A stretch of 64,000 bases of DNA from an uncultured Thermoguttaceae bacterium (GCA_938042245.1 CALIRO010000065.1:1-64000); one strand, 5' to 3'. Counted from the stretch's first letter, positions 16,583 to 26,467 are shown. Program-made: numbers and translations. The notes: a model not told the origin generated them from the sequence alone.

Positions 16583-18274
16583 ATGCGTGTGTTGGTACTT
16601 TACAATCAGGTTTCGCCCACTGCGGATCAGGCCGAACGGGATGTCCTGGTGCAGGCCGAGGCGGTAGAATCGGCCCTTCGGCAACTAGGCCATCAACCCC
16701 TACGCTTGGAATGCACCCTTCGACTGGACGAATGGAAGCAACGGGTAGAGGCCCTTCGGCCAGATGTGGTATTCAACCTGGTGGAATCCTTGGGCGGTTC
16801 GGATTGGTTGGCCCATACCGCTACCAGCTTGCTGGATGTTCTCCAAATTCCTTACACGGGCAGTCCCACGGAAGCATTGATGATTTCTAATGACAAGCTG
16901 TGGACCAAACGGTTGCTTCGGCTGGCGGGGCTGCCGACGCCGGATTGGGTGCTGGAGGCGGAAGGGTTGGGCTGTTTCCCCCCTCCGCCTGCCCCTTTGC
17001 CGTTAGAGCAGAAAGAACATACGGGGCATCCGTGGTCCAGAATACCCCTGGGTCTTTCCCTGCATCTGGGAGAGAGGGGATTGGGGTTGCTTCCCCAACC
17101 AGGCGGCTTAGGAACCACGGTTAGAGAGGGTGTTTATTTGATCAAGCTGGTTCGAGAGCACGCTTCGATTGGGCTGGACGAAAGGGCGGTGGTGCGCGTG
17201 CAAAGCGGGGTGGAGTTGCAAGCGGCCTTGACGGAGGCGGCCAACCGGCTGGGCCGACAGGTTTTTGCCGAGCAATTCATCGAAGGCCGGGAGTTTAACC
17301 TTTCGATTTTGGCTGGGCCTAAGGGGCCGGAGGTCTTGCCGCCTGCAGAGATCGACTTTTCCGCCTTTCCGCCCGGCAAGGTGCGGATCGTTGGCTATGC
17401 GGCCAAATGGGAAGAGGAATCATTTGAATATCATCATACGCCTCGCCGGTTCGATTTTCCCCCGTCGGACGCTGTGCTTTTAGAGCAGCTAAAACGAATG
17501 GCCCTGGTTTGCTGGAATTTTTTCCATCTAGGCGGATATGCCCGCGTGGATTTTCGAGTGGATCCCTCTGGCCAGCCGTGGATCCTGGAAGTGAATACCA
17601 ATCCGTGTCTTTCGCCGGATGCCGGGTTTGCCGCCGCTGTGGAGCAGGCCGGGCTGAGCTATGCGCAGGCCGTGGACCGGATCCTCCAAGATGCCCTGAA
17701 CCGAAGCAAGCAAAACCAGCCCATGTTCTGGAACGGTTCGGTTAGGCCAGCTCCAGCACCACTCAGTCCATTTTCCTCCTTGCCGGAAGGGTATCAATTT
17801 CGGGACCAGCCAAGGCCAGAAGATCGCCAGGCTGTCCGGGAGATTGTCTGTTCGACCGGTTTTTTTAATGCGGCGGAAATCGACGTGGCCGATGAATTAG
17901 TCCGAGAACGACTCCAGGCAGGACCGGCCAGCGGCTATTTCTTTCTCTTCCTGGAGCGTCAAGGACAACTCATCGGGTATGCCTGCTACGGTCCGATCCC
18001 GGCCACAACGGGGAGCTTCGACCTATACTGGATTGCTGTCCATCGTGCTTGGCAAGGCCGAGGGTTTGGCCGGGCTATCTTGCAAGAGGCCGAGCGACGC
18101 ATCCGACAAGCTGGCGGCAGACGCATCTACATCGAGACCTCCGGCCGGACACAATATGAACCCACTCGGCGATTTTACGAACGTTGCGGCTACCGATGTG
18201 AAGCCCGCCTCCCAGATTTCTACGCCCCTGGCGACGATAAGCTTATCTACGTCAAACTGCTGCCGCAGGGGTAG
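16583..18274 (+). CDS. ATP-grasp ligase fused to a GNAT acetyltransferase
   Basis: This 563-residue protein has two enzyme parts. Residues 1-375 are an ATP-grasp ligase: VVFNLVESLGG, then IPYTGSPTEALMISNDKLWTK, FAEQFIEGREFNLSIL and GYARVDFRVDPSGQPWILEVNTNPCLSPD. Residues about 410-563 are a GNAT domain with the acetyl-CoA loop IAVHRAWQGRGFGRAIL and the C-terminal GRTQYEPTRRFYERCGY. A Pro/Gly-rich insert lies at about 132-182 in the ATP-grasp part. The design suggests amino-acid or peptide ligation followed by N-acetylation in one chain. It follows the first ATP-grasp gene by 103 bases. No strong ribosome binding site is seen. The product is unknown; a wall precursor, compatible solute or small peptide are all possible. 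Confidence 0.8.
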   Translation: MRVLVLYNQVSPTADQAERDVLVQAEAVESALRQLGHQPLRLECTLRLDEWKQRVEALRPDVVFNLVESLGGSDWLAHTATSLLDVLQIPYTGSPTEALMISNDKLWTKRLLRLAGLPTPDWVLEAEGLGCFPPPPAPLPLEQKEHTGHPWSRIPLGLSLHLGERGLGLLPQPGGLGTTVREGVYLIKLVREHASIGLDERAVVRVQSGVELQAALTEAANRLGRQVFAEQFIEGREFNLSILAGPKGPEVLPPAEIDFSAFPPGKVRIVGYAAKWEEESFEYHHTPRRFDFPPSDAVLLEQLKRMALVCWNFFHLGGYARVDFRVDPSGQPWILEVNTNPCLSPDAGFAAAVEQAGLSYAQAVDRILQDALNRSKQNQPMFWNGSVRPAPAPLSPFSSLPEGYQFRDQPRPEDRQAVREIVCSTGFFNAAEIDVADELVRERLQAGPASGYFFLFLERQGQLIGYACYGPIPATTGSFDLYWIAVHRAWQGRGFGRAILQEAERRIRQAGGRRIYIETSGRTQYEPTRRFYERCGYRCEARLPDFYAPGDDKLIYVKLLPQG

Positions 18275-18539
18275 CACACCCGCCGGCAAAAAGGTTCTGC
18301 CCTCTCCCTACACAGGTAGCTAGCCCCAAGAAGGCCAAAACAGTACCGACCCCGAAACCCTCATCGCCAGGCTGTAGAGGTTCTTCAGCCGACTGGATAT
18401 TGCTTTGGCCGGAGAGGAGTGCCGATTGTACTTTCAGCTCCTTTTGGTATAACTAATAGCAATTGGGGGTGATAGGAGAAATAATATAAGAGGGAAGAGA
18501 TGGACCTCCCTAAACCGGGACGACGAAGAGGAATTGGCA

Positions 18540-21500
18540 ATGAGAGGTAACATAAGGTGGGTGCTGATAGGTTGGGGCTGGTTGCATGGGTGGCTGGGGG
18601 CAGGATGGATTCCGGAAGGAGTATTTTGGCCAAGCTGGATGGCTCCCTTTCTAGGAAGCCAGGCCGCCGAAAGGGAAAAATCCCCTACTCAGCCGGAAAA
18701 GCCAGAGAAATCTCTCTCCTCAGACCAGGCCGCTCAGGAGGCAGCAGACCGACAATATGCGGCGGCAGTAGCCTTGCAGAACAAGGAACTATACGAGCTG
18801 GCCGTAGAGGAGTGGAAAAAGTTCCTCCAGGACTTCTCCACGGATCCCCGAACTGACCGAGCTACTCATTATCTCGGAGTCTGTTATCTGAAGCTCCAGA
18901 AACCCCAAGAGGCGATTGCTGCATTTGAAGAGGTGCGTCAAAAATATTCCCAATCGCCGATTGCTCCGGAGTCGCTGCGGTTGTTGGGATTGGCTCAGTA
19001 CACAGCAGGCCGAGCCGGCAAACCGGAACTTCTGAAAGTGGCTGCTGAAACCTTTCGGCAATATCTGGAACAACATCCCAACGCCCCGCAGGCTGCCGAA
19101 GCGCTCTACTACCGGGGCGAATGCTTTTATGCCTTGGGCCAGAAAAAAGAAGCCGCTGAGCTTTACCAGGCCTTTCTTGACAAATATCGGGATCACCCTC
19201 TGGCGCCGGATGTCCTCTATGCGTTGGGAACCACCCAACAGGAGATGGACCAGCCGGAGGCGGCTGGAAAAACGTATGACCTTTTCCTGCAACGGTTCAA
19301 AAATCATCCCTTGACGGGGGAGATTATCCTGCGGCGAGGGGAAACGCTTTTTGCCCAGGGCCAATACGAGGCGGCAGCCCAGTGGTTTGCCGCAGCCGCT
19401 CAGGTAAAAGAGTTTGCTTTGGTAGATTATGCCTTGTTTCGTCAGGCGGCCGCGTTATTCCAACAGAAAAAATATCCGGAAGCCGCTGCGCTGTATGCCC
19501 AACTGGCCGAGCAGTTCCCCCAGTCGAAATATCGGGGGCAAGCCCTTGTTTTGGCTGGTCGGTGTTTTTACCTGGCTGGTCAATATGCGCAGGCGCAGGC
19601 GATTCTGGAGAAAGCGGTTGCCCTGGACGGACAGGAAGGCCTAGAAGGCGCCCATTGGTTGGCCCGAACTTTGCTCAAGCAAGCCAAACTGGCCGAAGCC
19701 CTCGCCATCGTCGAAAAAGCGATCGGACAGGCGGGGCAAACTCCTGTGGCGGCTCAGTTAGCCATGGCCCAAGCCGACATCCTGTACGAAATGCCAGATC
19801 GGCGCAAAGAGGCGGCTGCCTTGTATGCGGCGGTGGCTGCCAAATATCCACAGGATCCTTTGGCTAGCCAAGCCCTCTACATGGCCGCCTTGGCCGCTGT
19901 GGAAACCCAACAGTTCCCCGCAGCCGTTCAGTATGCCAAGACTTTTTTGGATCGTTTCTCCCAGCATGAGTTGGCGGCGGATGTGCTGCAACTGGCTGCC
20001 GAAAGCTATCTGCAACTCCAGCAATACCCCGAAGCCGAAAAGTTCTACCAACAGGCCTTGGAAAAAGCCGAGACCAAGGCACCGTTATTATGGAACGTTC
20101 GGTACGGACTCGTCTTATTGCTGGGCAAGAAGTACCAAGAGGCGCTAGCCACCGTCCAACCGTTGATCGGCCAGATTCAAGAAAAGCCTCTATTGGCGGA
20201 GGCCTATTATGTGCTGGGTTCTGCTCTATTGGAGCAGAAGCAACCAGGCCAAGCCATCCAGGCTTTGGAAGCTGCCTTGCAGGCCGATCCCCAATGGCGC
20301 CAGGCAGACGAAACCCTCCTGCTATTGGCCCATGCCTATTGGCTGGCCAACAAACGCCCAGAAGCAAAACAAACCCTCCAAAAACTCTGCCAGACCTTTC
20401 CTCAAAGCCGCCTATTAGACCAAGCCCATTATTGGTTAGCCGAATATCTCTATGCGGAGAAACAATATCCGGCTGCGGCCACGGAGTATCAAAAAGTGTT
20501 GGACCAATGGCCCCAAGGGGCAATGGGCTCGGCGGCGCTGTATGGGCTAGGCTGGGCGTGCCTGATGGCTGGTCAATATGCGAAGGCCGAGACCACATTT
20601 AATCAGTTTCTGGAAAAATATTCCCAAGACACGTTGGCTCCCCGTGCCCGGTATGGCCGAGGATTGGCTCGGCAACAGCAGGGCCAGTTCGCCTCCGCCT
20701 TAGAAGACATCCAGGCCCTGCTCCAAGCAAACCCCACCCCCACCGAACGCTCCGACGCTCAATATGCGATCGGTTTATGTCTGGCTGGCTTGAAACGTTA
20801 TCCCGAAGCTGCCCAAACTTTCCAAAAACTCCTCCAGGCCGATGCCAACTATCCTGCCAAGGATAAAGTCCTGTACGAATGGGCCTGGGCTTTAGAATCG
20901 GCTGGTCAACAGAAAGAAGCGGCCGAGCTGTTTGCCCGGTTGGCCAAGGAACATCCCGATAGCCCCCTGGCCGCCGAAGCTTTGTTCCGGCAAGGGGAAT
21001 GGGCCTATCAACAAGGCGACTTTTTGGTTGCTGCCAGCGCCTATTTCAACGCCGCCCAGAAAGCAGGTAATTCGCCTCTAGGGGAAAAGGCCTCCTATAA
21101 ATTGGGATGGGCTTATTTTCGGCGGAACGACTTTTCCAAAGCAGCCCAAACGTTCAGCTATCAACGTCAAACCTGGCCTCAGGGCGAGTTGGCCGACGAC
21201 GCCGCCTTCATGGAAGCCGAATGCCTCTTCAAACAAGAAAAATGGCAAGAAGCTCTGCAGGCCTATGGCTTGGTAAAGAAGCCGTCCAACAAAGAGTTTC
21301 TGGCATTAGCGTTGCTCCATTCGGCACAAGCCGCTGGGCAATTGAAACACTGGGAGCAAGCTCTGCAGCTAGCCAAGCACTGTGCTGAGGAACACCCCAA
21401 TTCCTCCTATGTACACCAAGCAATGTATGAACAAGCCTGGGCATTACACAACCTAGACCGAATGGACGAAGCCCTCAAAATATACCGAGCCGTGGTGGAC

Positions 21501-21815
21501 CAAGCCGGTAACCAGGAAATCGCCGCTCGTGCCCAATTCATGATGGGCGAAATCTATTTTAATCAGAAAAATTATAAAGAAGCGATCCGTTGTTTCTATC
21601 GGGTCATTGCTGGTTATGCCTATCCGAAATGGCAAGCCGATGCCATGTACGAAGCCGCCCGATGCTTGGAACTGCTTGGCTTGAAAGACCAAGCGATCCG
21701 CCAATACAAAGAACTGCTGGAAAAACACCCTCAAAGCGATAAAGCCCCTCAGGCCAAAGAGCGCCTCATTGGAATCCCTATCCCCTCTGGAAGTAAAACA
21801 CCCTCAAAGCGATAA
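18540..21815 (+). CDS. Large secreted TPR protein with a rewritten C terminus
   Basis: This 1,091-residue protein has a signal peptide (WVLIGWGWLHGWLGAGW) and then over twenty tandem TPR units from about residue 65 to the end. They resemble YbgF/BamD-type repeats (for example ATHYLGVCYLKLQKPQEAIA and AHYWLAEYLYAEKQYPAAA). Such proteins scaffold complexes in the periplasm. GAGGA seven bases before the ATG at 18540 beats the in-frame TTG at 18534. The last 14 residues, IGIPIPSGSKTPSKR, are unlike the repeats because a 73-bp tandem duplication shifted the frame. The older end, KERLQALGG and stop, survives out of frame at 21829-21858. The next gene begins 90 bases later. Confidence 0.85.
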   Translation: MRGNIRWVLIGWGWLHGWLGAGWIPEGVFWPSWMAPFLGSQAAEREKSPTQPEKPEKSLSSDQAAQEAADRQYAAAVALQNKELYELAVEEWKKFLQDFSTDPRTDRATHYLGVCYLKLQKPQEAIAAFEEVRQKYSQSPIAPESLRLLGLAQYTAGRAGKPELLKVAAETFRQYLEQHPNAPQAAEALYYRGECFYALGQKKEAAELYQAFLDKYRDHPLAPDVLYALGTTQQEMDQPEAAGKTYDLFLQRFKNHPLTGEIILRRGETLFAQGQYEAAAQWFAAAAQVKEFALVDYALFRQAAALFQQKKYPEAAALYAQLAEQFPQSKYRGQALVLAGRCFYLAGQYAQAQAILEKAVALDGQEGLEGAHWLARTLLKQAKLAEALAIVEKAIGQAGQTPVAAQLAMAQADILYEMPDRRKEAAALYAAVAAKYPQDPLASQALYMAALAAVETQQFPAAVQYAKTFLDRFSQHELAADVLQLAAESYLQLQQYPEAEKFYQQALEKAETKAPLLWNVRYGLVLLLGKKYQEALATVQPLIGQIQEKPLLAEAYYVLGSALLEQKQPGQAIQALEAALQADPQWRQADETLLLLAHAYWLANKRPEAKQTLQKLCQTFPQSRLLDQAHYWLAEYLYAEKQYPAAATEYQKVLDQWPQGAMGSAALYGLGWACLMAGQYAKAETTFNQFLEKYSQDTLAPRARYGRGLARQQQGQFASALEDIQALLQANPTPTERSDAQYAIGLCLAGLKRYPEAAQTFQKLLQADANYPAKDKVLYEWAWALESAGQQKEAAELFARLAKEHPDSPLAAEALFRQGEWAYQQGDFLVAASAYFNAAQKAGNSPLGEKASYKLGWAYFRRNDFSKAAQTFSYQRQTWPQGELADDAAFMEAECLFKQEKWQEALQAYGLVKKPSNKEFLALALLHSAQAAGQLKHWEQALQLAKHCAEEHPNSSYVHQAMYEQAWALHNLDRMDEALKIYRAVVDQAGNQEIAARAQFMMGEIYFNQKNYKEAIRCFYRVIAGYAYPKWQADAMYEAARCLELLGLKDQAIRQYKELLEKHPQSDKAPQAKERLIGIPIPSGSKTPSKR

Positions 21816-21839
21816 AGCCCCTCAGGCCAAAGAGCGCCT
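21722..21839. repeat. 73-bp tandem duplication at the end of the TPR gene
   Basis: Bases 21722-21766 and 21795-21839 are identical over 45 positions, with an offset of 73. Because 73 is not a multiple of three, the second copy is read in another frame. The intervening 28 bases encode the new tail. Confidence 0.92.
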
Positions 21840-21905
21840 TCAGGCCCTGGGCGGATAGAATGGTTATAGGGTGTGGCTCTGTTGGGGCCGAAAGGGCCGA
21901 AAACC

Positions 21906-23123
21906 ATGACCAACCTCTTGCAGCCTTTCTCCTCGATGCCGCCCAAAGTAGATAATACCCCCGAGGGCTTCCTTCACCAGGCTTCAGCCGCCTCCCAGCA
22001 ACAGGGGGGATGGAGGCGGTTGGCGGCCCGGATCGCTCAGTGGACTACCCGGGGGTTGCTTTGTGGGATAGTTTTGGCGGCCTGTGTAGGGTTTGGCCGA
22101 CAAATACTACAATGGTGGTATGAAAATCCCCCCGAAGAAGGCAAATCTTTGCTACTTGCCGATCCTTTGGCCGGTTTAGGCGACGAAGAGCGGCTCCATG
22201 TGTTTCGATTTAGAGACCTCCCCTGGGAGTTTCGCCGTCAAGTGATCCGGGGGGATGCCAGGAAGGCGTTCGATCGGCTCAAAGCCGAATGTGTCCAGGC
22301 CACTGCTAATTACCAAGCCTCCCCCCCGCCCCCGGCAGGGCAGGAGAAACGGTTTTTAGAAACACTTCAGCATCGAAGCTCAGTAGCCCAAGGTGCGGGC
22401 TGGAAGGTGTATGCCTTCCATGAGAGTCTCCCCCTTGTGGTGGGGATTCGAGAAAATGACCAAGGGGGGAAATCCCCCTCTACAGAGGGACAATCCTCTA
22501 TCAAAAAGGATGCCGAAAAAATACCCCCACAACAGGGGGAGTGCCCGGAAAATATCCCCTCTTCCATATTAGATAATCATACCACTAAAAGGGACCACCC
22601 CCCTAAAAAGAGCTCCTTGGAACCTCTTCCGGCTACCCCAGATGTTGTGTCCATTATCCGAACCGTGGTATGCTGGGGGTTTGGGCTTCCCCTTGGCGAG
22701 AATCGGTGGAGTTTATACATCTTGATTCCTGATTCTTCAGGGAAAACTTCCAATCTCGGCGGAAGGGAAGTTATTCCTATACCTCCTGAGACGCATTTGT
22801 TATACTCCTTAGGGGTAATTCAGGGCGGCTGGATCACTTTCTTCCAGGGACCTCCCCGACCTGAAACCTGGAAACTCTTTTATGAAACCTTTTTCCGAAC
22901 CCATGGGGGTCAACAAATAGGTCCTTGGATCCAACAGGCAAACCGATGGCAAGGCCGGTTCCAGTGGGACACAGAGACTCCACCAGCCAGTTCCCCACAC
23001 TCTCGGTCCAAAAAAATTGTAGAAATCTATTTTGGGCCAGACACGTCCGACACTTGGAATGGTTTAATATGGATATGGGCACAAGGCCCTGAGGCCCCCC
23101 TAGATACCGGGTTCCCTAAATAA
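21906..23123 (+). CDS. Single-pass membrane protein of unknown function
   Basis: This protein of about 405 residues has a disordered N terminus, then a single membrane helix (GLLCGIVLAACVGFGRQIL). A large outer part follows with FRFRDLPWEFRRQVIRGDARKAF. A long Pro/Lys/Ser-rich insert (about 190-250) is followed by an ordered C-terminal domain. An in-frame GTG at 21873 is possible; I chose the ATG at 21906 because a purine-rich AAAGGG lies about ten bases before it. It follows the TPR gene closely on the same strand, so the two may act together at the envelope. I do not recognise the family. Confidence 0.65.
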   Translation: MTNLLQPFSSMPPKVDNTPEGFLHQASAASQQQGGWRRLAARIAQWTTRGLLCGIVLAACVGFGRQILQWWYENPPEEGKSLLLADPLAGLGDEERLHVFRFRDLPWEFRRQVIRGDARKAFDRLKAECVQATANYQASPPPPAGQEKRFLETLQHRSSVAQGAGWKVYAFHESLPLVVGIRENDQGGKSPSTEGQSSIKKDAEKIPPQQGECPENIPSSILDNHTTKRDHPPKKSSLEPLPATPDVVSIIRTVVCWGFGLPLGENRWSLYILIPDSSGKTSNLGGREVIPIPPETHLLYSLGVIQGGWITFFQGPPRPETWKLFYETFFRTHGGQQIGPWIQQANRWQGRFQWDTETPPASSPHSRSKKIVEIYFGPDTSDTWNGLIWIWAQGPEAPLDTGFPK

Positions 23124-23413
23124 GCATTTGGTGAAAGGACAATAGCCATTAACATCCTGGCCTATGGCCTGTATTGGACAAGAATTCTCGCAGGCGGCCA
23201 GAAGCACCTGCTGAACTTCTTCCCATAGAGATTCTCATGGTAGGTTTTCGGCGGGATCAATAAGCCAACCAGCTTAATAATCTGGTGAACTTTCTTCAAT
23301 AGATTGCCAATGTTTATTGAAGAGCACGTTTGATCAGGATTTTCAACTGCAAACCGTTCCTGAGAGGGCTCCGACGGATTTTTAGGTAATTTCAGTTTAC
23401 GAAAGCAGAGCGT

Positions 23414-24214
23414 ATGAAGGGCATTCAAGGGTTAATTTTAGCTTTGGGATTAGGGATGGCTGGGGCACTATTTAATTATGCGTATTTGGTTCAAAAGTCC
23501 ACCGAGTTAGACATGGTTTATTTTATCGGGATCAAGGATGAAGTTACCCTTAATTCGGGAGAGAAGCTTACGGAGGAACATTTGGTACCGGTTGGGATTC
23601 CGGAAAAGACGGTGGGCAACTTAAAGGATTTCGCCTATCTTTGGGAGGCGGTTTCTAGTGTGGTGGGGCGTCCGGTTTATCGGACGTTAACGGGGGGATC
23701 CCTTTTATTAAGGGACGATATAAAAACACCGCCTCCCAAGGTGGTTTTGGAGAAGAACGAACGGCTTGTGTGGGTATCGGTGTCCTCGAGCAATTTTGTG
23801 CCGAGCTTGATTTCTCCAGGAGACGAAGTAGATTTTGCCATTTTGTACGGTGGCCCGACGCCTGCCTATATGGCCGACAGCCCCGCTTCTGGGGAATCTG
23901 CCTCGGAGGAGGGATCGGAGTCTTCTTCGGCCAAACCGGCGCCTTCGTCCATGTTCCCACGGGGGAAGGCTCGCCAAGTGATTATCGGTCCATTTAAGAT
24001 TCTTACATTAGGCAATCGATTGAGTTCTCCGGAAGTGTGGCAGGCATGGGGTAAACAAGCGTCCAATGAAAATGTGATCGGCATCAGTGTGCGGGTAGAT
24101 GAGACCGGCCAATTAGAACCTAAGGCGCAGACGTTGTTGTCTCTTTTGCATGAAAGCGGCTTTCGGAATGTGATCGTCATGTTGCATCCTCGCGAGCAAA
24201 GAGAAAAGAAGTGA
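23414..24214 (+). CDS. cpaB: Flp pilus assembly protein CpaB/RcpC-like
   Basis: This 266-residue protein starts with a membrane anchor (GLILALGLGMAGALFNYAYL). A SAF-like fold follows, containing LNSGEKLTEEHLVPVGIPEK and VVGRPVYRTLTGGSLLLRDDI, the layout of CpaB/RcpC periplasmic pilus proteins. An acidic Ser/Glu-rich insert lies at about 155-175. The C terminus, VIVMLHPREQREKK, is basic. The FHA-CpaF gene starts eight bases after the stop, so the two are translated as a unit. CpaB is thought to help the outer-membrane channel form in Tad systems. No CpaC secretin gene is nearby. Confidence 0.8.
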   Translation: MKGIQGLILALGLGMAGALFNYAYLVQKSTELDMVYFIGIKDEVTLNSGEKLTEEHLVPVGIPEKTVGNLKDFAYLWEAVSSVVGRPVYRTLTGGSLLLRDDIKTPPPKVVLEKNERLVWVSVSSSNFVPSLISPGDEVDFAILYGGPTPAYMADSPASGESASEEGSESSSAKPAPSSMFPRGKARQVIIGPFKILTLGNRLSSPEVWQAWGKQASNENVIGISVRVDETGQLEPKAQTLLSLLHESGFRNVIVMLHPREQREKK

Positions 24215-24221
24215 GGGCGCC

Positions 24222-26168
24222 ATGAAAGTCTGGTTCAATAAAATTAATGAAAGTCGTCGTTCCATGGTGGAGGTCCATGGCAATGAGATCACCATTGGCC
24301 GGGACCCAACCAACCATGTGGTTTTGGCCAGTCCGTTGGTTTCTCGGCGTCATGCCGTGGTGCGGATTCACGACGGCCGGTTGTACTTAGAGAACGTGGG
24401 TTTGAACAGTTGTATTGTTGGCGAGGAAGAAATTTTAGGTGGTCAAACCGTAGCCTTCGATCCCGGGGTGAAGGTGCGGATCTGGCCTTATACGCTGACC
24501 TTTGAAGCCGAAAAACCCCCCTCGGTGACCCGGGCGGAATTGGAAGTCCATTTGCGTGGCCTATTGGCCGACCTGGAAATGCGAATCCACAAAAAACTCT
24601 TGGAACGTCTAGACCTCATGGAATTTGAGAAAAAGGCGGGTTCGGCGGCCGATCCGGAGGCCATTCTCCTGCTGGAACACAATATTGAAGACATTTGTCG
24701 GGAGCTGGACGTCTTCAACAAAACCAATGCCCAGATTTTAGAGGAGATGGCCGGCCTGGTGCTCCGGGATCTGTTGATTAACCAACTGATTATGGAGAGC
24801 GACCGGGAGCAGTATTTTGATTTGGCGGCTTTGGCCACCAATGAGTTTGATGTGCCGGCCATGTTGGTGCCGGAGCGGGAGGCCGAATTGCATGGCCTAT
24901 TACGGTTTCTCCGGGAGCGGTTGGCTCTCCAGGAATGTCGAGATTCCACGGAGCAGGTCCAGCGGGTCGAAGAACGCTTTTATGAGTATTTCCCGCTGGT
25001 TCGCCCACATCTGCATGAAGAGCTGCGCAAATACATCATTCTGAGAATTTTGAAAAAGGACTTGAAGGACACTATCTTTGGTTTTGGCCCATTGCAGGAT
25101 CTTTTGCGCGCTCCGACGGTAACCGAAATCATGGTCGTCAAAAGCGACCAGATTTATGTGGAGCGGAACGGCGTGATTGAGAAGTCCGGGCGCCGATTCA
25201 TTTCGGATAAGGTTACCGAGGCGATCATTGAACGAATAGTGGCGCAGGTAGGCCGACGCATTGACAAAAGCCAACCGTTGGTCGATGCTCGGCTTCCGGA
25301 TGGTTCCCGGGTCAATGCGATCATTCCGCCGCTGGCGGTTCGGGGGCCGTGTCTGACGATCCGAAAGTTCCCCATCCAGCGATGGACCATGGACGAGTTG
25401 ATTGAAATGGGCAGTATTACGGAAGCGGCGGCTCAGTTTTTGCGGGCCTGTGTGATTGACCGAAAAAACATCTTGGTTAGCGGCGGTACCGGCACCGGGA
25501 AAACCACCATGCTGAATATCCTTTCCAGTTTCATTCCCTATAAGGAACGCATTATTACCATTGAAGATACGACGGAGCTTCGGCTTCATCAGGAACATGT
25601 GGTTACCCTGGAGGCGAAGCCTCCCAACGTCGAAGGCACCGGCGCCTATACGATCCGGGACTTGGTCCGAAACGCCTTGCGCATGCGTCCGGATCGGATC
25701 ATTGTGGGCGAATGCCGCGGAGGCGAAGCCGTGGATATGATTCAGGCCATGAACACCGGCCATGACGGCTCCATGACCACGGTGCACGCCAATAGCGCCG
25801 AAGAAGTGATTGAACGTTTAGAGGTACTGATGCTCATGGGGGCCAACTTGCCTGTAACTGCCATCCACCGGCAGATTGCCTCCGCTTTGGATGTGATTGT
25901 GCATTTAAGTCGGCTTCCAGGAGGCCGCCGCGCTGTAACCCAAATCGCTGAGGTCACCCGCTATGATCCCCAACTGCAACGCATCGTGCTAACCGACATT
26001 TTCAATTTCCGAAACGGCGTCAGTTTGCAGCCGACCGGTTATCTGCCTACGTTCATCGATTCGTTAATTGAAAAAGACTTGTTGGATATTGAGTTTTTGT
26101 ACGGTACCCGAGGCAGCGGCAACGGGACAGCCACTGGCCGGTTGGAACCCCGCCGCCCAAGCCGCTAA
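24222..26168 (+). CDS. cpaF: FHA-domain CpaF/TadA pilus assembly ATPase
   Basis: This 648-residue protein powers Flp/Tad pilus assembly. Residues 1-95 are an FHA domain (ITIGRDPTNHVVLASPLVSRRHAVV), which binds phosphothreonine. A helical linker follows, then the CpaF ATPase from about residue 230: FGPLQDLLRAPTVTEIMV, VDARLPDGSRVNAI, Walker A SGGTGTGKTTM at about 421, and GECRGGEAVDM with HANSAEE of the His box. FHA-CpaF fusions are known in several phyla and suggest control by a Ser/Thr kinase; a kinase gene lies about 4 kb downstream. GAGGG is four bases before the ATG. TadB and TadC follow on the same strand but are split off by a foldback element. Confidence 0.92.
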   Translation: MKVWFNKINESRRSMVEVHGNEITIGRDPTNHVVLASPLVSRRHAVVRIHDGRLYLENVGLNSCIVGEEEILGGQTVAFDPGVKVRIWPYTLTFEAEKPPSVTRAELEVHLRGLLADLEMRIHKKLLERLDLMEFEKKAGSAADPEAILLLEHNIEDICRELDVFNKTNAQILEEMAGLVLRDLLINQLIMESDREQYFDLAALATNEFDVPAMLVPEREAELHGLLRFLRERLALQECRDSTEQVQRVEERFYEYFPLVRPHLHEELRKYIILRILKKDLKDTIFGFGPLQDLLRAPTVTEIMVVKSDQIYVERNGVIEKSGRRFISDKVTEAIIERIVAQVGRRIDKSQPLVDARLPDGSRVNAIIPPLAVRGPCLTIRKFPIQRWTMDELIEMGSITEAAAQFLRACVIDRKNILVSGGTGTGKTTMLNILSSFIPYKERIITIEDTTELRLHQEHVVTLEAKPPNVEGTGAYTIRDLVRNALRMRPDRIIVGECRGGEAVDMIQAMNTGHDGSMTTVHANSAEEVIERLEVLMLMGANLPVTAIHRQIASALDVIVHLSRLPGGRRAVTQIAEVTRYDPQLQRIVLTDIFNFRNGVSLQPTGYLPTFIDSLIEKDLLDIEFLYGTRGSGNGTATGRLEPRRPSR

Positions 26169-26268
26169 ATGGGCCTCTTAGTTCCTCGAACCTCCTCCGA
26201 ACCCGAAAGCTCCAAGTGGAGGGTCGGTTGATCGGAGTTGGCATAACCCAGGGCAGAACCAAAGGCTT

Positions 26269-26433
26269 GGTACCACTTCCGCCAAATGGGGCACCAAGAC
26301 ATCCCTACAACAACAGGAATCCAGTTTTTTTACGGTAGGTTTTTTGTTCTGGACTGCCGCTTGTCTTGCAGTGACAGCCAAAGGGTTTTCTCGGATCAAC
26401 CAGGCAGCTTTTTTATTCGGGCAATTTGTATCT
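26269..26433 (+). repeat. Foldback (MITE-like) element, copy B
   Basis: The 165-bp copy starts GGTACCACTTCCGCC. The short arm is on the left (26269-26324) and the long arm on the right (26349-26433). The inner REP-like pair is 26299-26324 (inverted) and CTGGACTGCCGCTTG...CAGTGACAG at 26349-26377. It fills most of the 299-base gap between cpaF and tadB. Confidence 0.8.
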
Positions 26434-26467
26434 TGTCAAGAAGATAGCTTTCGAGAGAGACCAACCG

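Noticed and set aside
24900-25787. 295-codon open frame on the minus strand
   Set aside because: It is antisense to the conserved CpaF ATPase core and shows shadow composition.
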